64,000 nt of DNA from Sphaerolaimus hirsutus (taxonomy: Eukaryota; Nematoda; Chromadorea; Monhysterida; Sphaerolaimidae), in the NCBI GenBank assembly GCA_964036195.1, contig OZ038456.1, positions 11,656,001 to 11,720,000 of the forward strand. The letters are read 5' to 3'. A program made the position numbers and the translations under genes. The notes beneath the pieces were generated by a model, which saw nothing but the letters and a program-made list of their open reading frames with translations, made no database searches and was not told where the DNA came from. Shown here one piece after another: positions 44,705 to 55,019 of the stretch (position 1 is the first letter of the stretch; each line of letters begins with the position of its first letter).

Positions 44705-44890
44705 TCTAGTGATGGAAAAGGCACCGGGAAATATGGCACCCACCGCACCGGGGCACCGGTGCCATTTCTCAGAAAGGGCACCTGGCACCTTGGGTACCGG
44801 CAAAAAATGGCACCGACCGCACCGGCACCGATGCCATTACGGCACCGAGGGGCACTGGCAGGTTTCCGGTGCTAGCACCGGAGGGTACCG
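44705..44890. repeat. Family I variant (TAGTGATGGAAAAGGCACC)
   Basis: Starts TAGTGATGGAAAAGGCACCG with GGCACCG and CGGTGCC words throughout. The far end is eroded. It is a GGCACC version of the GGCGCC family. Confidence 0.5.
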
Positions 44891-45066
44891 CGACGGGCTT
44901 GTGGTTCCGAAGTTTTAATCGGATAGTTTTTAGTGGTCGCACCTTCGGAACTGCATATTTTCACAAATTCTCTACCGATTCAGATGGTTTAACGATTTAC
45001 ATGTGAGACACCTCATTATATTGCATCCAAAGCTGACCTGCCAGTTGTGGGTGGGTGCCACACAGT

Positions 45067-45324
45067 TAGTGATGAAAAAAGCGCCAGGCTTTCGGCGCCA
45101 AGCGCCAAAAGCGCCATGGCGCTTTTCTGACCCCGGCGCCAAGCGCCAATGGCGCCAGAGCAAAATGGCGCCAAGCGCCAAAAGCGCCATGGCGCTTTCT
45201 CAGACCCCAGCGCCAAGCGCCAATGGCGCCAGAGCGTTTTAGCGCCAAGCGCCAAAAGCGCCATGGCGCTTTTTGCTTTGGCGCTAGCGCCAGGCGCCAG
45301 CGCCATGGCGCTTTTCCATCACTA
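45067..45324. mobile_element. Family I element (TAGTGATGGAAAAGCGCC) with 8-bp duplication
   Basis: Starts TAGTGATGAAAAAAGCGCC and ends GGCGCTTTTCCATCACTA. The flanks carry CACACAGT at 45059-45066 and 45325-45332, an exact 8-bp target duplication. The body is GGCGCCAAGCGCCA repeats, able to pair many ways. Other copies lie at 51300-51547, 51842-51945, 59105-59400, 60905-61025 and 63392-63602. Confidence 0.85.
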
Positions 45325-45559
45325 CACACAGTGGTTAAAATGTGCTTACCGTAATTTTTACAACTCTGGTGTAATAGTTGACTTTTTCAAAGGCTAAATC
45401 TAAACTACTAATCCAGCGTCATTTACAATTTACAACATGTATTTTGGCAGCGGTTTTTCATCGGAACTCATCTACTATCTGACATTTCATCTACTTATCA
45501 CCGTTCGTTTCACTGAATTTTCAAGTTTTTATCAGCCCTACACACAGTAAATAGTTGGC

Positions 45560-45763
45560 TATTTACAGAGGCCCTAATCGGGGATGTAAAAGCCGGTTTT
45601 GGGTATGTAAAAGCGTATTCTTTGGTATGAATTTCCCGAAAATTTCTGACGAAATAATTCTCTCCCCTTTGAATAAGCCCCGCCTCGAATAAGCCCCCCC
45701 CTAAAATTTCCACTCTGAAAAAATAAACCCCCTGGGTTGGGTGTATTTCGAAGAAATACGTTA
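45560..45763. mobile_element. Family E element, degraded
   Basis: Right end GTATTTCGAAGAAATACG, left part with TTTCTGACGAAATAATT and CCCCGCCTCGAATAAGCC. The left end is not clear. Confidence 0.5.
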
Positions 45764-46250
45764 TGTAGGAACAATGGCCATGCGCTCACTACTTTTCAAC
45801 TGGAATTTTGAAAATTCAAAAATCTGCTTTGAGCGCATTTAGGTTTTCCAGTCTGAGTCAAATGTAATCTTCGTCAACTATAGTTGACTGATACCTCATT
45901 GGAGAAAACTAAAATGCGTTCCACACTGATTTGTGCGTTTTCGACATTTGCGGTGAAAACTGGTGTGCGCTGGCACATCAGCTCAATGAAACCATATTTG
46001 TTCTAAATAACTGAACATTGCGTGTATTTTCCAGTCACTCACCCTGCACGCGTGTTCCCGCTGGAAGCGTGCCAAATATGTTTTATGCATGCGATTCCCA
46101 TAAAAAGTGGAAAAAGTCATCTCTGCTATAACGGTATACGTTAATCACGTCAATGCTTTTTTATCTTTTATACAAATATCGCATGCTTTATCATCATTGG
46201 CACGCTTCCAACGAGAGACACAAATGAGTGCGAGGGCAGAGTATCATGTC

Positions 46251-46898
46251 TAGGGTGTCAAATTTCTGTTTTCCGTTTTCCGTTTCTGTTTTCCGCAGGC
46301 AAATTTTTTCCGTTTTCTGTTCCGTTTTCCGGTTGCTGAATTTTTTTTTCATTTTCCGTTCCGTTTTCTGGCAACTTTTTTTCCGTTTCCGTTTTTCCGG
46401 CTCATTTTCCGTTTTCCGGCTAAACTTTCAGTTTTTCCGCCTTTTTTTCGTTTTCCGCCTCAATTTCCAGTTTTTCCACAATTTTTCTATTTTCTGCCTC
46501 AATTTTCCATGTTTCCGCCTCATTTTACCTTTTTCTGGCTCATTTTTTTTTTTTCTGATCAGCCAAACTGGTAAAAATTCATGCAGATTGTCAATGATGT
46601 AAAAAATGTTCTGTTTCCAGCAAAATTACTGCAAATTTTTTCCACTTCCAGCAAAATTTCAGTACATTTTATCCATTTTCCAGCAAAATTTCAGCAAGTT
46701 TTTTTCCATTTCCGTGCAAATTTGATTTTTCCATTTCCGTTTTTCCGGCCTCGTTTTCCGTTTTCCGGCCGCTGAAATTTTTTTTCTGTTTCCGTTTTCC
46801 ACCAAGTGCAAATTGTTTTCCATTTTCCGTTCCGTTTTCCGGCTGCTGAAGAATTTTTTCCGTTTCCGTTTTCCGTTAAAAAATGTTTTTACACCCTA
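46251..46898. mobile_element. Family H element with exact 8-bp duplication
   Basis: Starts TAGGGTGTCAAATTTC and ends TTTTTACACCCTA, flanked by ATCATGTC at 46243-46250 and 46899-46906. It is inserted into a TCATGTCCGCCGAGTA element end. It has the core CCAGTTTGGC (inverted) and long CGTTTTCCG arms. Confidence 0.88.
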
Positions 46899-46963
46899 AT
46901 CATGTCCGCCGAGTAGAACATCGTTTTTCAAGTATTCAACAACTTTGCGAACATCGACCGCAG

Positions 46964-47076
46964 TCAGTGCACAGTGTGTGGGAAGCGAAGTTCGCTTACT
47001 CCAAGAGATTCCATCCGAACCCGCGGTCCACCCTGTGCCAGCAGCCGCAGGTGCCGCTGGCGGACCTGCCGCACTG
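46964..47076 (+). CDS. Exon-like open frame before a palindromic element, unidentified
   Basis: After GACCGCAG the plus frame reads SVHSVWEAKFAYSKRFHPNP and RSTLCQQPQVPLADLPH, with high third-position GC and phase 2 at the end. Removing the element at 47077-47752 joins it in frame to 47753-47873 (TG|G restores Trp). The minus strand is also open here, so the strand is not certain. Confidence 0.4.
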
Positions 47077-47752
47077 GTGCCAGTCCCGGACCCTGCAAAA
47101 TGCCCTGTAAACTGGCAAATGTCACGCGAGTGGCAAAAGTGATCCAAAATGCATAGTTGTTCAAACGTATTTACGTTTACTCAAAATGTACGCATACTCG
47201 AGTACTGAGTAAATACGTTTACGTATGCTTTGAAAAAAGTACCTGTACTCGCTTTTACGTATACTTTTTGGAAGTACTCGAGTACAGAAAACGTATTTTA
47301 GAAAGGCTATCTATAGGCTTTTTCAAGGCATTGCTGGGAAAAAGGGAGAATAAAGCGGAAAATAGGAAAAATTTCCAAAAATAGCTTTAAAACATTCAAA
47401 TAACACATCGACAGTGAATTTGAAGGTTAAAACGGTCAAAAATGTACGAAAATTAGTGATTTTGAGTGAAAATTTGAGCAAAATTCCTAAAAAAATACTC
47501 ACTTTTACGTTTTTTGTGGGAAAAAGTATTTTACTCATGAGTAAAAGTATGTTAACTCATGAGTAAAAGTATAAAAATTACTGTACGTTTTGTGTACTCA
47601 GGGGGTGAGTAACAAATAAATACTTTACGTTTACGTATACTTTGAAAAAAGTTCAGTACCTACTTTTATCAACTCTGCCAAAATGCCCTGCAACACGACA
47701 CACATGTTTGCCCTTTCGCGGGGCAGTTTACAGGGTGCGGGACTGCCCCCTG
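47077..47752 (+). mobile_element. Family A element splitting an open frame, possible GT-TG intron
   Basis: Reads CTG|GTGCCAGTCCCGG...TGCGGGACTGCCCC|CTG, so CTG is duplicated. Family J sequence is nested inside (47155-47680). With CTG as target no AG is made at the 3' end; the nearest AG (TTTACAG at 47730-47732) is 20 bp inside. Confidence 0.6.
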
Positions 47753-47873
47753 GGACCGGCCCCTGGACGCCAAGGTCACGTTTGTCGCGCATCGCCGCCC
47801 GGAGCACCGCGCAGATGCAAGCGACATAGCTAGAGCGAAGAAAGGGCCACTGGACACTAAAAGCGCACAACTG
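47753..47873 (+). CDS. Exon-like open frame between two palindromic elements, unidentified
   Basis: The plus frame reads DRPLDAKVTFVAHRRPEHRA and DASDIARAKKGPLDTKSAQL. It enters in phase 2 and leaves in phase 0 at the GT of the next element. A minus frame (VQWPFLRSSYVACICAVLRA) is also open. No family recognised. Confidence 0.35.
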
Positions 47874-48568
47874 GTGCCAGTTCCGCAAGTGGAAAAGTTA
47901 AGAGTTAAAAGTTAAGGGTTGAGTAAAATGACAAATGGCAAGTTAAGAGTAAAGTTAAACGATGAGTTAAGAGACAAGAGTAAAGTTAAACGACAAATGT
48001 TTAGTTAAGAGATAAGAGTAAAGTTAAGAGTCAAGCAAGTGTATCCAAATCTTATTTTTTCATATCCAGATCTTATGTCTTTGTATCCAAATCTTATGAG
48101 AGAACATAATATTTGGATACAAAAACATTAGATCTGGATCCGAAAAAAAGATTTGGATACACTTGCTTGACTCTTAACTTTACTTTTATCTCTAAACTAA
48201 TCATTTGTCATTTAACTTTACTCTTGAATTTACTCGTCTCTTTACTCATCATTTATCATTTAACTTTACTCTTCACTTGCCATTTGTCATTTTACTCAAC
48301 TCTAAACTTTTCCACTTGCGGAACTGGCCCCTGGTCGCCAGTTCCGCAAAATGAGAAGTGAGAAGTGAAATGGCAAAGGCCAAGTAAAAGCGCAAAGGAC
48401 GTGAAATGGCGGGTGAATTGGCAAATCAAATGGCAAAAACGACGAGAAATTACTTTTTATTCTTATTTTTTACTTCGCTTTTGCCAATTCACTTGCCATT
48501 TCACTTCGCTTTTGCGCTTTTACTTCGCCTTTGCTATTTCACTTCTCATTTTGCGGAACTGGCCCCAG
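47874..48568 (+). mobile_element. Two tandem family B palindromes, possible GT-AG intron
   Basis: Starts GTGCCAGTTCCGCAAG. The first palindrome ends GGAACTGGCCCCTG at about 48322 and the second runs from GTCGCCAGTTCCGC to GGAACTGGCCCCAG. Together they would be one GT-AG intron. A TGTATCCAAATCTTAT hairpin (48036-48165) is nested in the first. The frame then continues GENLVPTNSKRTF to a stop at 48637. Confidence 0.55.
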
Positions 48569-48739
48569 GGCGAAAATTTGGTGCCAACAAATTCAAAAAG
48601 AACGTTTTTGAATTTTACCATAAAAATAGATTTTTAAGTATGCTTTCAAGTCGTGAATCAAAAATTCGAAATGTCCAAAAAACCCGAAAATTCAAAAACG
48701 TTTTCGAATTTTTGTTTGCTATCTTTAACTTCCGCCCCG

Positions 48740-49060
48740 CCTGCGTATAGTAGAGTGGGGTGTTGGCTACACTCCCCCAAATTGCAGCTCTTTTACACCC
48801 ACACAGTTGGAGGTACGGCATCCGTACTGTCAATAAATCAAGTGGGTGCCAGACCTGTATCGGACATTGAAAAAAAACTTTGCATATAGGTGACCCACCC
48901 TGTATTAAGTCGCCATGGCCTCACCCATTGATGCAGAGAGAGGGGAGCTACAAGTAAATACACCCCCCAGTTTTTAGCTTTCTACTGCCCCTGCAGTGGG
49001 GGATAGGAAATCCGTACTGAAATAAAAAATGGGGTGCCGGACCTGACCGGGAAGGTGTTT
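48740..49060. repeat. Unclassified repeat with a relative at 62451-62600
   Basis: Shared words include GGTACGGCATCCG / GATATGACATCCG, AAATCAAAAATAGGGGGCCGG / AAATAAAAAATGGGGTGCCGG and ACACAAGTATTAGC-like text. No domain is recognised. Confidence 0.4.
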
Positions 49061-49289
49061 ACCTAGAGTGAATAACATTTGTTGAAAATGCATCCTTGTT
49101 CAAAAGCTGGGTGCGATATACGCACGTGCAACGGCGGCAATGCGCAACAACACGGTACTAAATGAGTCGCTTTCGTTCCTGGATGCCGCAGAGACACTGG
49201 TACAAAAGTGGTGAAAATTTGTCTGAAAATTTATTTCAAAGAAATTGGACTAGGGTAAGCCATCAAGCTGACCAGTGAAGCAAATTGAT

Positions 49290-49645
49290 TTTGGGCATAA
49301 AATTAATTACAGATGAATGGATAAAGATATGGCATTGTTATTTCAGTCAAAGAAAGCTTAGATGCAGACATTGCTTGTGTCCAAAGCTCATGTATTTATT
49401 TTAATCGTACTGGGAGTTGTGAATTTTAGCACAATTTTTTCAACTATTCGCTGTAAGTTGCATAAAATTAGGGCATAAAATTCAAAAAATTTGCGCCACA
49501 ATTCATAACTTCTAGTACAATTAAAATAAACTGATGAGCTTTGGACACAAGCAACATCTGCTTGTGCGCTTTCTTTGACTGAAATTACAATGCCCTATCT
49601 TTATCCATTCACCTGTAATTAATTTTTCGCCCAAAAATTAATTTT
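49290..49645. mobile_element. Palindromic element with TCATCTGTAATTAATTTT arms
   Basis: Left AAATTAATTACAGATGAATG and right CATTCACCTGTAATTAATTT are complementary, as are inner segments (GGACACAAGCAA and TTGCTTGTGTCC). Arms are about 150 bp. Confidence 0.65.
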
Positions 49646-49967
49646 ACACCGGTCAATTTTACGCCCGAGCTGTAATCGCAGCAACGATTTATCGAGTATG
49701 CTACAATTACAGCTCGATGTAAAATTCCAGCGTAAAATTCCATCACAAAATTGATTACATGAAAGTGGGTGATGATACAGGTCTGCAATTTATTTCGAGG
49801 GGGGTATTATTTCGTCAGAAATTTTCGTGAAATTCATAGAAAGGAGCACGCTTTTACATACCTAAAACCAGTAATAAACGTGACTATAAATAGGAACAAT
49901 TGGGACATTCAACGTACATCGTTGTACAAACCAGTATATGTGGAGCTGCGATGCAAACTGGCAGCAA

Positions 49968-50234
49968 TACCGTATGTCCTCGAAATACCCCCCCCCCCTC
50001 GAAATACCCCCCTCAAAATGGGCACTATGAATTTGTGGTCCGGGAAATGCATAACAGACGTTCAAAACACTTACTGTGTTTCGTTAGAACATCGTTTATA
50101 CCATCTACCTACATCCTTATAAAAGGCTGTAAAAACTTTTAAATGGTGGTTATTGTTGCATTTTTCACGTTTTTCTCTCAAAATTGTCACTCTGAAAAAT
50201 CAACCCCCGGGGGGTAATTTGAGGAAATACGGTA
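49968..50234. mobile_element. Family E element
   Basis: Starts TACCGTATGTCCTCGAAATA and ends TTTGAGGAAATACGGTAAA. The interior matches 17673-17943. Confidence 0.78.
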
Positions 50235-50514
50235 AATACATAATGTATTTTGTATGCATGATGTACATCATTCCAGACGGGGGTATTTTGAGGGGGGGAT
50301 TTTTTCCCCAGCTCGAAAACACCTGGGGGTTAATTCAAGGGGGTATTTCGAGGGGAGGGGTTAATTCAAGGGGGTGTATTTCGAGGAAAGATGGGGCTAT
50401 TGTGCTTCCATTCTGAAGGGTGTGTGGGGCATCGGGTTTCGACTCTGAAAGATGTCCATCCCAAAATATGTGAGAGTGTCGCTGTCGGGTTTCTATTCCA
50501 AATGTGTGGTATTG

Positions 50515-50690
50515 CCAACACACACACTAGTTTACCAACATGAAATGCTCTACCATTTTGGTAAACTGTTGTGACAAAACAGCACGAAACACCATACAAC
50601 TCTGTACAGTGTTTCGTACTGTTTTGTCAAAACAGTTTACCAAAAGGGTCGAGCATTTCACGTTGGTAAACTAGTGTGCGTAGGCCCATT
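50515..50690. mobile_element. Inverted-repeat element (CACACACTAGTTTACCAACATG)
   Basis: Left CACACTAGTTTACCAACATG, right CGTTGGTAAACTAGTGTGCG, with near-perfect arms of about 75 bp. Relatives at 14713-14925, 30825-31050, 33070-33280 and 45780-45975. Confidence 0.8.
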
Positions 50691-50727
50691 GCATTCGGGT
50701 GGGGGCAAATTTCCACCACTAGCATAG

Positions 50728-50860
50728 AACGACCTCATGTACAATGTGACGGACATTGAAACAGCGATTGAACGCGCGTCGCTCGTCGAAACGGTGCTAG
50801 CCTACATACTGCAACTGAACCATACCATACACGAGCGAGTGGACGCGAAAACGCAACCGG
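50728..50860 (+). CDS. Exon A of an unidentified plus-strand gene
   Basis: After acceptor GCATAG the frame reads NDLMYNVTDIETAIERASLV, then ETVLAYILQLNHTIHERVDA and KTQP, leaving in phase 1. Charged, helical, with varied codons. Exon B joins in frame across a family B element. I do not recognise the family. Confidence 0.6.
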
Positions 50861-51724
50861 GTGCCCAGTTCCGGCAGTGGCGAATTCAAAAACCAGTTGA
50901 AAAGTGACAAGTAAAATGAGAAGTGCGAACTGTGAACTGAAATGGCAATTAAAATGGCGAAAGCAAAGTAAAAGTTGAGAAGTACAATGAGAAGTGAAAT
51001 GGCAAGTTAAAGTTACATGGATAAACTTGGATAAATGGAATCCCCCCCCCTTGAATTACCCTTCGAGTTAACCCCCCTCAAAATGGGCTGGAGAAATAAT
51101 AACCCCCCTCGAAATACCCCCCCCCCCTTTGAAATGATGTAAATACGCCATGTACGTAATAAATACATCATGTATGCAATGTACATGATGTATTTTGTTT
51201 ACGGTAATTGACATTACAGTAGCTGTATTATACATAAAACAGTTGGGTATATCGTTTTTGTTGTTTAAAATATGAAAAAGCACGTGCTGTAGACAAAATT
51301 TTACACCCCATGAAGACTTGGCCGGTGCCTTTCCCGGTGCCTTTTAATATGGTCCTGGTGCTAGCACCTTTGGCACTGGCAAAAAAATGGCACCGCACCG
51401 CACTGGCACCAGCGCTTTTCCGAAAAAATGGCACCGGAACCGGAAGGGCACCCTCGAAAAATGGCACCGCACCGCACCACCACCGGTGCTGGTGCTCTTA
51501 GGTGTCCAGCACCGGAGCACCGGTCCCCCGGTGCCTTTCCATCACTAATGCAAGTATCATCGGCACCATGTCAGCAGATATTCGTATTATATCAATGAAA
51601 TGGCTTGCATTTTTATTTTATTTTCGCTTACAACTTGTTGTTTGTTTGTTTTATTTTTACTTGCCATTTTACTTCTCACTTCCCAAATGGTCAATAGACT
51701 TCTCCACTTTTGGAACTAGCCAAG
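50861..51724 (+). mobile_element. Family B element acting as a GT-AG intron, with nested insertions
   Basis: Starts GTGCCCAGTTCCGGCAGTGG and ends CCACTTTTGGAACTAGCCAAG. The arms carry AAGTGAAATGGCAA words. Inside are a family E fragment (51040-51130) and a GGCACC family I copy (51300-51547). The element's own ends serve as splice sites. Confidence 0.7.
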
Positions 51725-51792
51725 AAATATTTAATGTGATCAATGACAATATCGAGTCCATGTACATCGACGCGGTCCTATTCCAACTCCAA
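51725..51792 (+). CDS. Exon B of the unidentified plus-strand gene
   Basis: Phase 1 to phase 0. Encodes EIFNVINDNIESMYIDAV and LFQLQ, ending at a consensus donor GTAAGT. This continues the helical character of exon A. Confidence 0.6.
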
Positions 51793-52717
51793 GTAAGTCA
51801 AAAAATCATAATGAGATGTTTGCACAAATGTATGTTTGGACTAGTGATGGAATGGCGCCATGGCGCTGGCGCCCTTTAATGACGTCAAAGGGCGCCAGCG
51901 CCATGGCGCCATTGGCGCTGGCGCCCTTTTCTCTGGAGCCATCTGGATAGGATATATTTAGGCATATAAACTTACATTCTATACTTACATCACATATACC
52001 GCATTTCTCCGTGTAAACCGCGCGGGTGTTATACAAAATCGAGGCACTTCTCAGCAACCGCTTTTTAAAACTTGTATAACGCCCAGGCATTAATTCATTG
52101 GAAGGGGGCGTTATACAGGGCAAATTTTTGCTTAAATATTTGCATATTTTCTGTTCCCTCCCAGCGTGATGTGAATTCAATTGAAAAACGTGCATAATGT
52201 GGAATTACTATTTGTTCCGAAAGGCACAACATTCAAACAGTTCAAACCAAGTGGACGTTTCACTACCGCTCAGCTTGATTTGTCATGTTAAATATTTCAA
52301 CTTGGCTAACGTATTTGAAATCACACTATATCACAGTTGTATCACGCCCCGGGGGGGGGCAGTTTACATGGAGAAATATGGTATGTGTAGCTGTGTTGCA
52401 AACCGGTAGCAATAAATACATCATGTATACTCGGATGACATTACGCCGTGCATTTTTCCGGAGGAAACACTCCATCATGACGTGATTACTTTCGTCCCGA
52501 TCATCATCTCTCGCCATCACGTCGTCTTCAACTAACACTAACTAAATAACTAACTTCGTCGTCATCGCGCCTTCCATACGTTTTCGGCTGGCCGTCTGCC
52601 AGCCCAAGACATAACTCCTATCTGTTTGTAGAGTATCGTGTCTGCCGAGTATACATTGCATACATGATGTACATCATTTAAGACAGGGTTTTTTCAGGGA
52701 AACACGGTACCTTACTT

Positions 52718-52719
<2 letters not shown>

Positions 52720-52781
<62 letters not shown>
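52720..52781. repeat. (TA)n microsatellite
   Basis: About 62 bp of uninterrupted TA, ending right before the first acceptor-bearing exon repeat. Confidence 0.95.
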
Positions 52782-52783
<2 letters not shown>

Positions 52784-54250
52784 AAACGTGCTTTCAGGTC
52801 AATTCCCGCAGTTTGCTTCACCTGCGAAAGCACAATGCAGATCCGCATAATGACTATATTTTACACTGTTGCAAAGCCCACAATGTCCTCTATCAGAATC
52901 CACAAACTTTGATGGGGGTTCCCCATTGCTACTTTATACCTAAGAAATCAAAACATACTTTCAGGTCGATTTCAGCAGTTTGCATCAACTGCGAAAGAAC
53001 AATGCAGATCCGCGTAACAACTATATTTTACACCGTTGCGAAGCCCACAATGTCCTCTACCAGAATCCACAAACTTTGATGGGGGTTCCCCATCGCTACT
53101 TTATACCTAAGAAATCAAAACGTGCTTTCAGATCAGTTCCCGCAGTTTGCATCAACTGCAAAAGACAATGCAGATCTGGTTAATGGCTATATTTTACACC
53201 GTTGCGAAGCCCATAATGTCATCTATCAGAATCCACAAACTTTGATGGGGGATCCCCGTCGCTACTTCTTACCTAAGAAATCAAAACGTGCTTTCAGGTC
53301 AATTCCAGCAGTTTGCATCGCCTGCGAAAGCACAATGCAGATCTGCTTAATGGCTATATTTTACACCGTTGCGAAGCCCACAATGTCCTCTACCAGAATC
53401 AACAAAGTTTAATGGGGGTTCCATGTCACTACTTTATACCTAAGAAATAAAACGTGCTTTCAGGTCGATTACAGCAGTTTGCATCAACTGCGAAAGCACA
53501 ATGCAGATCTGCATAATGGCTATATTTTACACCGTTGCGAAGCCCACAATGTCCTCTATCAGAATCCACAAACTTTGATGGGGTTCCCCATCGCTACTTT
53601 ATACCTAATAAATCAAAACGTGCTTTCAGGTCAGTTCCCGCAGTTTGCATCAACTGCAAAAGCACAATGCAGATCTGCTTAATGGCTATATTTTACACCG
53701 TTGCGAAGCCCATAATGTCATCTATCAGAATCCACAAACTTTGATGGGGGTTCCCCATTGCTACTTTATCCTAAGAAATCAAAACATACTTTCAGGTCGA
53801 TTTTGGCAGTTTGCATCAACTGCAAAAGCACAATGCAGATCCGCGTAACGGCTATATTTTACACCGTTGCGAAGCCCACAATGTCCTCTACCAGAATCCA
53901 CAAACTTTGATTGGGGTTCCCCATTGCTACTTTATACCTAAGAAATCAAAACGTGCTTTCAGGTCAGTTCCCGCAGTTTGCATCAATTGCAAAAGACAAT
54001 GCAGATCTGGTTAATGGCTATATTTTACACCGTTGCGAAGCCCATAATGTCATCTATCAGAATCCACAAACTTTGATGGGGGATCCCCGTCGCTACTTCA
54101 TACCTAAGAAATCAAAACGTGCTTTCAGGTCAATTCCAGCAGTTTGCATCGCCTGCAAAAGCACAATGCAGATCCGTGTAACGGCTATATTTTACACCGT
54201 TGCAAAGCCCTCGATGTCCTCTATCAGAATCCACAAACTTTGATAAAGGG
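52782..54250 (+). repeat. Nine tandem exon-like units of about 166 bp
   Basis: Each unit has TTTATACCTAAGAAATCAAAACGTGCTTTCAG-like intron end (an acceptor) and a 40-codon open frame: V-x-S-x-S-L-H-x-L, then RKHNADP, YILHRCEAHNVLYQNPQTLM. The first unit (52798-52917) starts in phase 0, as exon B requires. Seven of nine frames are open; units 3 and 8 lost one base in the AAGCACAAT codons. Units 3-4 resemble 8-9, suggesting block duplication of five. The donor at GGGGTTCCCC is weak. Confidence 0.85.
52798..52917 (+). CDS. First copy of the repeated exon, likely exon C of the unidentified gene
   Basis: Encodes VNSRSLLHLRKHNADPHNDY and ILHCCKAHNVLYQNPQTLMG. Phase 0 agrees with exon B at 51725-51792. 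It would be followed either by one of the downstream copies as alternatives or by an exon not found. Confidence 0.5.
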
Positions 54251-54325
54251 TTCCCCATTTCCCCATATTATTATACCTTTTATATATTTTTTATATTATT
54301 TTATTATTATTATATTTATATATAT

Positions 54326-54752
54326 ACCGTATTTCCTCGAAATACCCCCGGGGGGTTTATTTTTTCAGACTGAGAATTTTGAGGGGGGTTAAACGAGGGG
54401 GGGGGGGGTATTTCGAGGGGGGGTTTATTATTTCGCCAGAAATTTTGCGACAAAAATCGCGACCAGAATGCGAATTTTGCGACCAGAATGCGACAAAAAT
54501 CGCCATTTGTAAGACTCTAAAGACATTTATAAGTGTGTAGACGTACAAACACTGTTCTCATATAACAGAGTCATCGTTTTTAACGTGTGTTCTGCATTGC
54601 CGGGATGACAAACCGCAGCCTTTGTCATTGACGTTCTCTATACACTAAATTTGTGGGGGGGGGGGGTATTTCGAGGGGGGGTTTATAAGTTCATAGTGTC
54701 CATTTTGAGGGGGGGGGGTATTTCGAGGGGGGTATTTAGAGGAAATACGGTA
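54326..54752. mobile_element. Family E element
   Basis: Starts TACCGTATTTCCTCGAAATA and ends TTTAGAGGAAATACGGTATA. It has G runs of 11-12 and the interior AACGTGTGTTCTGCATTG. Confidence 0.82.
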
Positions 54753-55019
54753 TATATATACATATTGACAAAATATACCCACCTCAGGACACCCGTGGTC
54801 CTTGCTGCTGAAAATAAGTCTTTCACATTTTTTCTGGAAAATTTAAATGAAAAATAATTCTAGGGAAATAATACACCCTCCTCCCCCTCGGATAAGCTCC
54901 CCCCCTGCGGAATTGCCCCTCAAAATTTGCACTCTGGAAAATATGGGTGTATTTTGAGGAAATATGGTATAAAATATGCATACGAATAATTTTCCGCAGG
55001 CATCTAATTGTGAACTATG

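Noticed and set aside
44972..45397. Long frames of APWRFWRLAP type
   Set aside because: Translation of GGCGCC repeats in a family I element with an exact 8-bp target duplication.
52813..54243. Long frames running through several exon-like units
   Set aside because: They read across the acceptor segments in changing frames; the unit-by-unit 40-codon frame is better supported.
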